Source: Dialister micraerophilus DSM 19965
GTDB taxonomy: Bacteria > Bacillota > Negativicutes > Veillonellales > Dialisteraceae
Reading direction: 5' to 3'
DNA length: 64,000 nt
Assembly: GCF_000194985.1 (NCBI RefSeq)
Contig: NZ_GL878519.1
Location: forward strand, 688,228 to 752,227
The position numbers were made by a program, and so were the translations under genes. The notes below the pieces were generated by a model. It searched no databases, was not told where the DNA came from, and saw nothing but the letters and a program-made list of their open reading frames with translations. This document shows positions 35,444 through 43,000 of the stretch, piece by piece (position 1 is the stretch's first letter; each line of letters starts with the position of its first letter).

Positions 35444-35658
35444 TCATTTACTCCGACTATTCTATATACGGTGTCGTCTATGGTGAGTGCATCTCCGCTG
35501 CGTATTTTTTTTCTTTTTTCAAATACTTTTATACCGTTCAAGGATACTTTATGCTCACTTAAAAATATTGCAGTTTCGCCGCCGGTTTGTATAAGTCCTT
35601 CTTTTTTAAGTAATTGATCTAATTGAATGTATTCTCCCGTAATTTGTATTATATACAT
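35440..35658 (-). CDS. yaaA: S4-domain RNA-binding protein YaaA
   Basis: This 72-residue single S4 domain (QLDQLLKKEGLIQTGGETAIFL...KVSLNGIKVFEKRKKIRSGD) has its customary place between dnaN and recF. Related to ribosome-assembly S4 proteins; exact role not settled. It begins one base after the dnaN stop (TAAAATG) and overlaps recF. Confidence 0.92.
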   Translation of the reverse strand: MYIIQITGEYIQLDQLLKKEGLIQTGGETAIFLSEHKVSLNGIKVFEKRKKIRSGDALTIDDTVYRIVGVNE

Positions 35659-35659
35659 T

Positions 35660-36769
35660 TTATCTTCCTCTCATAGGTGTTACTACATACTTATATGTTT
35701 TGTCGGATTCCTGTTCTACAAGCATTGGTCCGTTTTTTATAAGGTTAAGTATTATTTTTTCACCTTTCGAGTGTTTCAATATATCTTCTATATATGTACA
35801 GTTGAATGTTATTTCAATATTTTCTCCTTCAAGTTTCAAAGGTATTGTCGTGTCGGATTTACCGATATCGGGATCTTCTTCGTATATTTCAAGTTTGTCG
35901 TTGGAGAAGAAAAAGTTTATTGTCTGATAGTTTACGTCTCTTGATATAGGACTTACAAATCTTACTGCGTCTATAAATTCATTTAAATAAAGTTCGGCTT
36001 TTGCATCGAAATGTGACGGTATTACACGTTTATAGTCCGGATATTCTCCGTTGATAAGTGATGTGATGAAGTATGTATTGTTGAATGTAAATGCTACATG
36101 ATTTTTTGCCCATGTTATTTCAACTTTTTCATCTTCGCCTTCAGGAAGAAGTTTTATAACGTCTGTCATTATTGCTGCCGGAACTATTATTCTTGCTTCT
36201 CCGTTCGCATTTTCTTCCAATTCGATTTCTTTTACCGCAAGTCTATGTGTATTTGTTGCGGCCATTATAAATTTTTTATCTTTTATTTCAAATAAAATTC
36301 CTGTAAATAAAGGTTTTTGCTTATCATTTGCTGCAGCGTATTGTACAAGATTTGTCATTTCTACCAAGTCTTTGCATTTAAGTATTGCTTTCGATGTATT
36401 TTGCATATTCAGTATTTCAGGGAAATCGTCATGTAATCTTGTAGGAAATTTTGCTATGTATTGTCCCGCTTTAAATGTTACAAGTGTTTCATTTTTTTTG
36501 ATTTCCATAGTTATTTCTTCGGAAGGTATCATTCTTATTGTAGACAATAATTGAGGTGCTGCAATGACTGTTATGCCTTCTTCTTCGATTTGTGCGTTGC
36601 AATATGTTTTTATTCCTACAATATAATCGTTTGCTTGAAATTCTACTTTATTATCCTTTGCAGCAATAAAGAAACCGTTGTTTGTATTTGATGTAACTTT
36701 TGATTGTGCTGCACGTTGTACAGTTTCAAGTGAGTTTATCAAGTCTTGTTTTTTGAATATTATTTTCAT
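35660..36769 (-). CDS. dnaN: DNA polymerase III beta clamp
   Basis: The protein has 369 residues in three repeated clamp domains; typical pieces are MKIIFKKQDLINSLETVQRAA, FTGILFEIKDKKFIMAATNTHRLAVKE and the C-terminal MLVEQESDKTYKYVVTPMR. It forms the ring that tethers DNA polymerase III. GAAAGGAAAAACT is upstream of ATG 36769. The 200-bp gap to dnaA holds the origin signals, and yaaA and recF follow in one operon. Confidence 0.98.
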   Translation of the reverse strand: MKIIFKKQDLINSLETVQRAAQSKVTSNTNNGFFIAAKDNKVEFQANDYIVGIKTYCNAQIEEEGITVIAAPQLLSTIRMIPSEEITMEIKKNETLVTFKAGQYIAKFPTRLHDDFPEILNMQNTSKAILKCKDLVEMTNLVQYAAANDKQKPLFTGILFEIKDKKFIMAATNTHRLAVKEIELEENANGEARIIVPAAIMTDVIKLLPEGEDEKVEITWAKNHVAFTFNNTYFITSLINGEYPDYKRVIPSHFDAKAELYLNEFIDAVRFVSPISRDVNYQTINFFFSNDKLEIYEEDPDIGKSDTTIPLKLEGENIEITFNCTYIEDILKHSKGEKIILNLIKNGPMLVEQESDKTYKYVVTPMRGR

Positions 36770-36779
36770 AGTTTTTCCT

Positions 36780-36965
36780 TTCGCTTTTGTTTTTTATTAA
36801 TAAAACAGTAGTAGTAGTAGTATGGTGTGAAAAAGTGAATAAGTCTGTGAAAATAAGTTGTTGTGCGTTTTTCGGATTGTTTAAAATCTTGTGAATTGTT
36901 GAATTCTTTTTCAATTTATTCACAGTTTTATTGTCAACTTGAGTTATTCACAATTTAACCGCTTT
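36780..36965 (-). promoter_or_regulatory. oriC: oriC unwinding region with DnaA boxes and DnaA-trio
   Basis: Between dnaA and dnaN. DnaA-box-like 9-mers are TTATTCACA at 36944-36952 and 36916-36924 and, on the other strand, TGTGAAAAT (36846-36854), AGTGAATAA (36834-36842) and TGTGAAAAA (36826-36834). Next to the last comes a five-fold GTA run (36808-36822), which reads CTACTACTACTA on the minus strand, then AT-rich TTTTATTAATAAAAAAC. Boxes, trinucleotide run and AT-rich DUE in this order equal the B. subtilis basal unwinding system with its DnaA-trio. Confidence 0.75.
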
Positions 36966-36969
36966 TTTT

Positions 36970-38454
36970 TCAAATGTTTTTCAACATGTTTGAAAGTTCT
37001 TCTATTATTTTTTTAGTTTCGTTGTCTTTTGCAATGTCTTTTTCTACTCTTTCGCATGCATACAGTATTGTTGAGTGGTCTTTTCTTTTGAATATGTCTC
37101 TTAGTATCGGAAATGAAAGGTTGAGTTCTTTTCTGCAAAGGTACATTGCTATTTGTCTTGGGATTACTATGTTTTTCGGTCTTCCTTTACCCAATAGATT
37201 TTCTTTTTTTACGTTGAATTTGTTGCAAACCGTATTTATGATTATTTCCGGTGTAATTTCACGATTTTGTTCCAAAGGAATTTGATCTTTGAGTGTTTCT
37301 TTTGCAAATTCGAGTGTTATTTCTTTTTTCTTTACTTTTGCATATGTGACGAGTTTATTGAATGCTCCGTCAAGTTCTCTTACGTTTGTATTTATGTGTT
37401 CCGCTATATAATTTATGACTTCAGACGGTATGTTTATTCCCTCTTTTTCCGCTCTTTTTTCCAGAATTATCGAGCATATTTCATAGTCCGGCGGAGATAT
37501 CGGTACTATAAGTCCGCTTGAAAATCTTGTCTGTATTCTGTCTTCCAGTTCTTCTATGTCGCTTGGTGTACGATCGCTTGTGAGTATGATGTGTTTTTTG
37601 TTGTCGAAAAGTGTGTTGAATGTGTTGAAGATTTCCATTTTCGATGAGTTTTTCGATCCGAAGAATTGTACGTCGTCTATAAGAAGGTAGTCAGGATTTC
37701 TGTATTTTTCACGAAATTTCGGCATTGAATTTGATTTGATTGATGCTATCAGTTCGTTTGTAAATGTTTCGCTTGATACAAATATGTATGAGAGATGCGG
37801 TGCATTTTCTCTTATGTAGTTACATATTGCATGGAGAAGGTGTGTTTTTCCGAGTCCTGACGGTCCGTATATGAAGAGAGGATTCATTTTTTTATCCATT
37901 TCTTCCATGTTTACAGCCATTTGCGCAACCGACAGTGCCGATTGGAATGCCATTTCGTTACAGTTTCCGTGAACGAATGTTTCAAATGTGTGTTCGGTAT
38001 TTATCGGATTTGGACTTTTATATACCGGCTTTTCTTTTATTTTTGTTTGTTTGGAGTAATTTTGTATGCTTGGAAGTACTATGTCTTGTGAGTTTTTAGG
38101 TATATTTATAAGTATATTTTCCGGAGGATTGTAAGGTTTTACTTCGTCCATAAGAGGAAGTTTTTCTTCTTCCATGAAGTCCGGTATTTTTTCCGATTTT
38201 TTTTCTTCGTGATCTTCTTTTGATAAAATTATTATTTTCATCGGTTTATTAAGTTTTTCACTTATAATCGTTTCAAGTTTTGTTTTATAGAGTGCTTCTA
38301 TCCAACTTACAAGATACGGGTCTTGTGTGATTATAGTGAGTTCTTTTTCGTCCAATAGTGACGGAAAAATTTTTTTGTAGAACATTTCGTAGTATTGGGG
38401 GTCGTTCTTTTTTATGTATTCGAGTATAAAACCCCATAGAGTGAAAAGGTTCAT
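36970..38454 (-). CDS. dnaA: Chromosomal replication initiator DnaA
   Basis: This 494-residue protein has an N-terminal interaction domain (1-85), a long linker (86-150), an AAA+ core with Walker A GPSGLGKT (197-204) and Walker B LLIDD (257-261), and a C-terminal DNA-binding helix-turn-helix with the DnaA signature around RKDHSTILYACERV. It binds DnaA boxes, here seemingly TTATTCACA types, and opens oriC. AGAAAGGATTTAT is upstream of ATG 38454. The coding strand is unusually rich in A and C, i.e. lagging-strand-like, for a gene beside oriC. Confidence 0.98.
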   Translation of the reverse strand: MNLFTLWGFILEYIKKNDPQYYEMFYKKIFPSLLDEKELTIITQDPYLVSWIEALYKTKLETIISEKLNKPMKIIILSKEDHEEKKSEKIPDFMEEEKLPLMDEVKPYNPPENILINIPKNSQDIVLPSIQNYSKQTKIKEKPVYKSPNPINTEHTFETFVHGNCNEMAFQSALSVAQMAVNMEEMDKKMNPLFIYGPSGLGKTHLLHAICNYIRENAPHLSYIFVSSETFTNELIASIKSNSMPKFREKYRNPDYLLIDDVQFFGSKNSSKMEIFNTFNTLFDNKKHIILTSDRTPSDIEELEDRIQTRFSSGLIVPISPPDYEICSIILEKRAEKEGINIPSEVINYIAEHINTNVRELDGAFNKLVTYAKVKKKEITLEFAKETLKDQIPLEQNREITPEIIINTVCNKFNVKKENLLGKGRPKNIVIPRQIAMYLCRKELNLSFPILRDIFKRKDHSTILYACERVEKDIAKDNETKKIIEELSNMLKNI

Positions 38455-38470
38455 ATAAATCCTTTCTGTT

Positions 38471-38611
38471 GTGTGAAAGATTGTGAAAATATTGTGAATA
38501 TTTGTGAATAAATTTTAAATTTTTTTTAAAATATGTAATATTTGTCGATAAAATCTGTTTTTTTCAGTGTGTATACTTGTGTTTAAAAATTTTATATATC
38601 TGTGAATAACT
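38471..38611 (-). promoter_or_regulatory. DnaA-box cluster upstream of dnaA
   Basis: TGTGAAAGA (38472), TGTGAAAAT (38482), TGTGAATAT (38493), TGTGAATAA (38503) and TGTGAATAA (38601), all in one orientation. It is the second half of a bipartite origin, as in B. subtilis, and probably the autoregulated dnaA promoter region. Confidence 0.65.
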
Positions 38612-38671
38612 TTATTTTATCATGATTGGTTATAAAGGTAAATATTTTGTTTTATGTGTAGTTTAAATAAA

Positions 38672-38704
38672 AAAAGTGATACTTTTGAAGTACCACTTTT
38701 CTTT
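38672..38704. terminator. ompA-like gene terminator
   Basis: AAAAAGTGATAC and GTACCACTTTTCTTTTT form an imperfect stem directly after the OmpA-like stop codon on the minus strand. Confidence 0.75.
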
Positions 38705-39760
38705 TTATTTGTGTTCGTATATATCTATACGGTTTGTTTTTTCAACGTCACCGTCTTTTCTTGAAAGGCCGATGAATTGATCGATATCAAGTCCGTTGTC
38801 TACTGCATATTGAGCGATATTTCTTACTCTTTCATTTGTAGATTTTTTGTCCTCGTCATCTTTTATGTGTCCGATAATTTTAAATTTATTCGGTGAAGAT
38901 TTTACCTTTTTTACAAAATCGTCCAATTTGCCTTTTTGATCGGCTTTCAATACGGATGAGTTTTCATCAAAGTTTATGCTCGTGATGTAGTAGTCTTTTT
39001 CTTGAGTTGTTTTTGTTGTATTTTCAACTTCAGGTTTTTCTTTCTTTTCAACTGCGGTTTCGTTCACTTCCGGTTCGTTTTCGTCATCGTATGAATCGTC
39101 ACTGTAGTCGTAATAGTCATCATCATTGTATGTGTTTTTTGATGTATGGGAACCGGTACCGAATTTGTATGAAACGCCTGCCATAAATCCTTGATATGAC
39201 ATTGTTCCTTCTCTTGCTTTTGTCGTAAGGTATCTGTATCCGGCATTTACATTTATATTTTCATCAAGGTTGTAATCTACTCCGGCTTCTATAATTCCGG
39301 TCTTTTTTGTTCCTAATGAGCCTCTTGCATATGCTTCCATATTGTTTTTTAAAGGATATTTTGCAATTACACCGAGTTGGAGTGCATTGTTCGCTCTTGA
39401 AGATTCACCTATAGGACTTGGAGCATTGAAGTCCTGCATTGATATATGATTAAGTCCGCCGAATACCGTAATGTCATCTCTTAAGCGGTAGAGTACGTTT
39501 AATTCGCTGGAATCTCCGCCTGTATTTTTTGTATTCAATTTATGATGTCTGAGTTCGGCTTCAATTCCGTCTTTGTAGCCGTATGTCAAAGCACCGTCAA
39601 AGCTCCACTTTCCGCTTTGTGAAAAGTTTTTTCCGTCTGCTTTTGTGTTCCACATTCCTAAATTTATGCTTGCATTTCCTTGTTCAAGGTCGTTTTGCAT
39701 TGCATATGTCATTGCGGTAATTGTTGTCATTGCTAATAATATAGATAATGTTTTTTTCAT
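38705..39760 (-). CDS. OmpA-like outer membrane protein
   Basis: This 351-residue protein has a signal peptide (MKKTLSILLAMTTITAMTYA), a region of alternating strands ending VSYKFG (residues 25-205) that looks like an eight-stranded barrel, a very acidic tyrosine-rich linker (NDDDYYDYSDDSYDDENEPE, about 212-231), and a divergent OmpA peptidoglycan-binding domain (YITSINFDENSSVLKADQK to the end). The usual TDxxGs loop is degenerate (GHIKDDEDKK), so peptidoglycan binding may be weak. It marks the organism as having an outer membrane. AGCGAGGTG precedes ATG 39760. The gene is separated from the T-box upstream by a terminator. Confidence 0.8.
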   Translation of the reverse strand: MKKTLSILLAMTTITAMTYAMQNDLEQGNASINLGMWNTKADGKNFSQSGKWSFDGALTYGYKDGIEAELRHHKLNTKNTGGDSSELNVLYRLRDDITVFGGLNHISMQDFNAPSPIGESSRANNALQLGVIAKYPLKNNMEAYARGSLGTKKTGIIEAGVDYNLDENINVNAGYRYLTTKAREGTMSYQGFMAGVSYKFGTGSHTSKNTYNDDDYYDYSDDSYDDENEPEVNETAVEKKEKPEVENTTKTTQEKDYYITSINFDENSSVLKADQKGKLDDFVKKVKSSPNKFKIIGHIKDDEDKKSTNERVRNIAQYAVDNGLDIDQFIGLSRKDGDVEKTNRIDIYEHK

Positions 39761-39844
39761 ATAAACACCTCGCTATTATTTACTTTACTATATTATTAAG
39801 ATTTTTACAATTTTTATTTTTATAATAAAAATCCATAAAAAAAA

Positions 39845-39870
39845 TACCCGATTTCTCGGGATTTTTTTTA
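39845..39870. terminator. Terminator after the T-box region
   Basis: ATACCCGA, loop TTTC, TCGGGAT with T8 on the plus strand and T8 on the minus strand. It stops T-box read-through before the OmpA-like gene. Confidence 0.8.
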
Positions 39871-40027
39871 ACTTTACAACATTCATCATTCTTTTTTTTA
39901 TTTTTACATATATTTCAATTACGAGTTCTTACATTATCGACCCCCTTTAAATAATTTTTAAAACAGATTTCTATTCTATCACCTCTTTGTTTTGTTTTTT
40001 AAGAGTAAGAATTTAAGAAAATAAGTA
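39871..40027 (-). pseudogene. Gene-less T-box downstream segment with ribosome-site remnants
   Basis: Downstream of the T-box terminator, where a regulated gene should be, there are two ribosome-site-like sequences (AAAGAGGTGATAG and AAAGGGGGTCGATA) but only tiny frames: the second is followed by ATG TAA. No ORF of more than a few codons lies before the next terminator. It probably marks a deleted gene. Confidence 0.45.
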
Positions 40028-40290
40028 AAAAAACGTCCTTATTGTAAAAACAACAAGGACGAAAATTTATTCCGCGTTACCACCTATTTTGCATAAAATG
40101 CCACTCTCAAGTACCAACATACTTTATCTCTGTAACGGGAGATCCCGTAAATGCCTACATATCGACATTTCCTAGAAAAAGACCATCTTCATCAAAGTTC
40201 CTTTTACTTCTCTCACCAAACGAAGCTCTCTGAAAAAATTCCCTTCGATTACTCTTCTTTTTGTAAAGTTTGTTTTATAAAGCTTGATAT
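40028..40290 (-). promoter_or_regulatory. T-box leader, possibly tRNA-Asp specific, with no downstream gene
   Basis: The invariant T-box AGGTGGTAACGCGG is at 40072-40085 (minus strand), followed by terminator GTCCTTGTTG/CAATAAGGAC plus T7 (40028-40060). Upstream is a Stem I with AGAGAG and GGTGAGAGAAGTA conserved elements. ATCGAAG pairs CTTTGAT, leaving a loop GAAGATGG; the codon after GAA is GAT (40185-40187), so Asp is the best reading. Promoter TTGACA (40314-40319), 16 bp, TAGAAT (40292-40297) with a TG extension. T-boxes bind uncharged tRNA and allow read-through. Confidence 0.88.
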
Positions 40291-40356
40291 AATTCTAACA
40301 GATGTATTCAAAATGTCAATTTAAATTTCGTTTTTCTAACAAAAAATAACTTTAAA

Positions 40357-40389
40357 TTAAAACACACTCGTGTGAGTGTGTTTTGTTAT
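40357..40389. terminator. dnaB terminator
   Basis: AAAACACACTC, loop GTG, GAGTGTGTTTT; near-perfect stem next to the dnaB stop, with A/T tracts on both sides. Confidence 0.85.
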
Positions 40390-40394
40390 CGATG

Positions 40395-41816
40395 TTACAT
40401 ATCTTCCGGTTCTTCCTGATCCGTTTGTTCGTAGAAAAGTGTGAATTGTCCGGCAAAGTACATTTTTACCGTTCCGACAGGTCCGTTACGATTTTTTGAA
40501 AGTATGATTTCAGTTTCATTTTGTTTCGGGTCTCCGTCTTGTATTTCTTTGTTGTAGTATGCTTCACGATAAAGGAATGTTACCATGTCGGCATCTTGTT
40601 CAAGCGATCCGGATTCACGAAGGTCCGAAAGCATCGGTCTTTTGTCGTTTCTTGATTCAACTCCACGTGAAAGCTGTGAGAGTGCGATAACCGGTACATT
40701 GAGTTCACGTGCGAGTGATTTCAGAGATCTGGATATTTCCGAGATTTCCTGTTGACGGTTTTCGTTGTTTCTGTTGCCTTTTGCTTGCATGAGTTGGAGA
40801 TAGTCTATCATTATAATGTCAAGTCCACGTTCGGCTTTGAGTCTTCTGCATTTTGAACGCATTTCTCCTACCGTTATACCCGGTGTGTCGTCAATAAATA
40901 ACGGTGCTTCCATGAGAGCTCCTGCCGCATTTGCAAGGTTTGTCCATTCTTGTTGTGTGGAAATTCTTCCGGTACGAAGTTTTTGGCTGTCTATCAATGC
41001 TGTCGAGCATAAAAGACGTTGTACCAATTGTTCACGTGACATTTCAAGCGAGAAGAATGCGACTTTTTTGTGTTCGGTTGAAAGGCTCATATTTTTTGCC
41101 ATATTGAGAACGAATGCGGTTTTTCCCATTGAAGGTCTTGCCGCAACTATTATGAAATCGCCTTTTTGAAATCCGCTTGTCATTCCGTCAAGTCTTGTAA
41201 ATCCTGTGGGAAGTCCTGTAATTCCTATTTTGTTTCTGAATTTTTCGGTGATTTCGGTGAGTTCTTGTTGTACGGCTTCTCCAATCGGTATGAAGTCGGA
41301 TTTACGTTCATCTCTTGTAACTTCCAGTATGGAACGTTCCGCATGGTCTGTAATATCATCGACATCTTCTTCTTCCATATATGCCGCATCGGCAATTATT
41401 CCGGCTGCGTCTATGAGTCTTCTGAGTCTTGATTTTTTTTGTACTATTTCTGCATGACGTTCGATACCTTTTGTGGAGATTATGTGTTCGGGAAGTTCGT
41501 TTACATATAAAACTCCGCCCACATCTTCAAGTCTTCCCATTCTGCGAAGTTCTTCCACGACTGTCAAAAGGTCCGCTTCTTTACCGTTGTTTACAAGGTT
41601 TAAAATTGCGGTGTAAATAATTCCGTGAGCTTCACGATAAAAGTCTTCTTTTCTAAGAATATCTTCAACGGTAACGACAGCGTTGCGGTCAAGAAGCATT
41701 GCACCCAATACCGCTTGTTCCGCTTCGATATTTTGCGGCGGTACACGACTTACAATCATTGTATCCGTTGATTTTTTTGATGAATTTTTTCTGTAATTTT
41801 CTTTTCTGTTATCCAT
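40395..41816 (-). CDS. dnaB: Replicative DNA helicase DnaB
   Basis: The protein has 473 residues from ATG 41816 (TCGAGGGAAAAT upstream; the farther in-frame ATG at 41858 is unsupported). The N-terminal DnaB domain starts VPPQNIEAEQAVLGAMLLD; the RecA-like C-domain has Walker A ARPSMGKTAF, Walker B IIMIDYLQLM and LSQLSRGVE plus SGSLEQDADMV. It unwinds DNA ahead of the fork. It lies alone, not with rplI as in many Firmicutes. The DciA-like DUF721 protein at 33.5 kb is a candidate loader. Confidence 0.97.
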   Translation of the reverse strand: MDNRKENYRKNSSKKSTDTMIVSRVPPQNIEAEQAVLGAMLLDRNAVVTVEDILRKEDFYREAHGIIYTAILNLVNNGKEADLLTVVEELRRMGRLEDVGGVLYVNELPEHIISTKGIERHAEIVQKKSRLRRLIDAAGIIADAAYMEEEDVDDITDHAERSILEVTRDERKSDFIPIGEAVQQELTEITEKFRNKIGITGLPTGFTRLDGMTSGFQKGDFIIVAARPSMGKTAFVLNMAKNMSLSTEHKKVAFFSLEMSREQLVQRLLCSTALIDSQKLRTGRISTQQEWTNLANAAGALMEAPLFIDDTPGITVGEMRSKCRRLKAERGLDIIMIDYLQLMQAKGNRNNENRQQEISEISRSLKSLARELNVPVIALSQLSRGVESRNDKRPMLSDLRESGSLEQDADMVTFLYREAYYNKEIQDGDPKQNETEIILSKNRNGPVGTVKMYFAGQFTLFYEQTDQEEPEDM

Positions 41817-41926
41817 ATTTTCCCTCGAAAAAATATTTATATACTTTAAATATACCATGGTGAGAACGGTATGACAAAGAAATATAATTTGAAATATGAA
41901 TAATATAAATTTTTATTCAATATAAA

Positions 41927-41957
41927 AATAAAACACTCTTTCGAGTGTCTTATTTTT
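41927..41957 (-). terminator. mntR terminator
   Basis: AAATAAAACACTC, loop TTTC, GAGTGTCTTATTTTT; a 12-bp imperfect stem between mntR and dnaB. Confidence 0.8.
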
Positions 41958-41991
41958 CATTTGGTAAACAATCTGTTTGAGTTTCAAAATT

Positions 41992-42648
41992 TTACTTGTC
42001 GTCTACGTAGATTTGTTCTGCAGCTTTGTAGCTTATCCAAATATTTCCGTCTTCGGTTTTCAAGAGTACAGGACCTTCGTATTCGGCTTTTTCTTTTACT
42101 TCAACTTTCATTTCTATTTTTATTTTTTTGCTCTGCAGGTAGTCCATAAGTTCGTAGTCTTCGACTATACGTCTTATTGTTGTTTTTTCTCCGGCTTCGC
42201 ATTCGGAAAGCATTCTGTGAGTGAGTCCTTTTCTGACTCCGTCATTGTACGGAATAGGATCTCCATGCGGTGAATGTTTCGGATGACCTAAAAATTCGGA
42301 GAGTTTGTCTGCAAGTTCTTCCGATGTTTCATGTTCAAGTCCTTCGGCAAGTTCGTGAGCTCCGCTCCATTTGAATCCGAGCTTTTCTACGAGAAATACT
42401 TCCCAAAGTGCATGAAATCTCAGAAGTTTTCCGGCTTCTTTTTTTCCTTTTTTAGTTATTTTGCTTCCTTTGTATGCTGTGTAATCTATAAGCCCTTGTT
42501 TTTGTAATTTTGAAATCATTTCACTTACGGACGGCGGTGAAACTTGAAGCATATCCGATAATTCTTTATTAGAAACGACTTCGTGTTCTTCGGTTATAAG
42601 ATAAATCGCTTTTAAATAATCATCTTTACCGGATGTTAATTTTCCCAT
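41992..42648 (-). CDS. mntR: DtxR/MntR family metal-dependent regulator with FeoA domain
   Basis: The protein has 218 residues from ATG 42648 (TTGGAGGCAATT upstream). It has an N-terminal winged helix (DDYLKAIYLITEEHEVVSNKELSDML), a dimerisation and metal-binding helix region with the conserved HALWEVFL, GAHELAEGLEH and HPKHSPHGDPIP motifs, and a C-terminal FeoA/SH3-like domain. It represses manganese or iron uptake genes when metal is bound. Whether Mn or Fe is sensed is not readable. A palindrome at the start of its own transcript suggests autoregulation. Confidence 0.85.
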   Translation of the reverse strand: MGKLTSGKDDYLKAIYLITEEHEVVSNKELSDMLQVSPPSVSEMISKLQKQGLIDYTAYKGSKITKKGKKEAGKLLRFHALWEVFLVEKLGFKWSGAHELAEGLEHETSEELADKLSEFLGHPKHSPHGDPIPYNDGVRKGLTHRMLSECEAGEKTTIRRIVEDYELMDYLQSKKIKIEMKVEVKEKAEYEGPVLLKTEDGNIWISYKAAEQIYVDDK

Positions 42649-42691
42649 AATTGCCTCCAATTTTATTAATTATTATGTAAATTATTTTTCA

Positions 42692-42734
42692 ATTTACTGT
42701 AAATATAATACATTTGATATTTTATAAATGTCAA
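42692..42734 (-). promoter_or_regulatory. mntR promoter and palindromic operator candidate
   Basis: TTGACA (42729-42734), 18-bp spacer, TATTAT (42705-42710), and directly downstream the perfect palindrome ATTTACTGTAAAT (42692-42704). A DtxR-like half-site TTAGGTTAG lies upstream at 42800-42808. Confidence 0.55.
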
Positions 42735-42844
42735 TAAATATTTTAAAATTTGTAGTATTTTTATCGTAAATAAATATTAAGTACATTGATATATTTATAT
42801 TAGGTTAGTTTTATTATTTTTGTATATAAATTTTGTACATATTT

Positions 42845-42971
42845 AGGTACTTGTTAAAAGGTGTGTTGTAATTGAATTTTTGCAGTTATATTTATATTTC
42901 ATATATGGTTTTCAAGTTTTAGTACCTGCAATTAGTACCTGTTTGTATATATTTTATATATCTGTTAAAAT
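42845..42971 (+). promoter_or_regulatory. Acyl-CoA ligase promoter with FapR-like half-sites
   Basis: Two direct copies of TTAGTACCTG at 42919-42928 and 42932-42941 (13 bp apart) and an inverted AGGTACT at 42845-42851. The promoter follows at once: TTGTAT (42943-42948), 17 bp, TAAAAT (42966-42971) with TG extension. TTAGTACCT is the half-site of the FapR operator of Bacillus. The surrounding 350 bp between mntR and the ligase hold no gene. Confidence 0.55.
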
Positions 42972-43000
42972 GGTTTCATAATATAAAAAAGAGGTGTAGT

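Noticed and set aside
38455..38704. rpmH or another small gene upstream of dnaA
   Set aside because: The stretch holds only DnaA boxes and a terminator; no ORF with a ribosome site.
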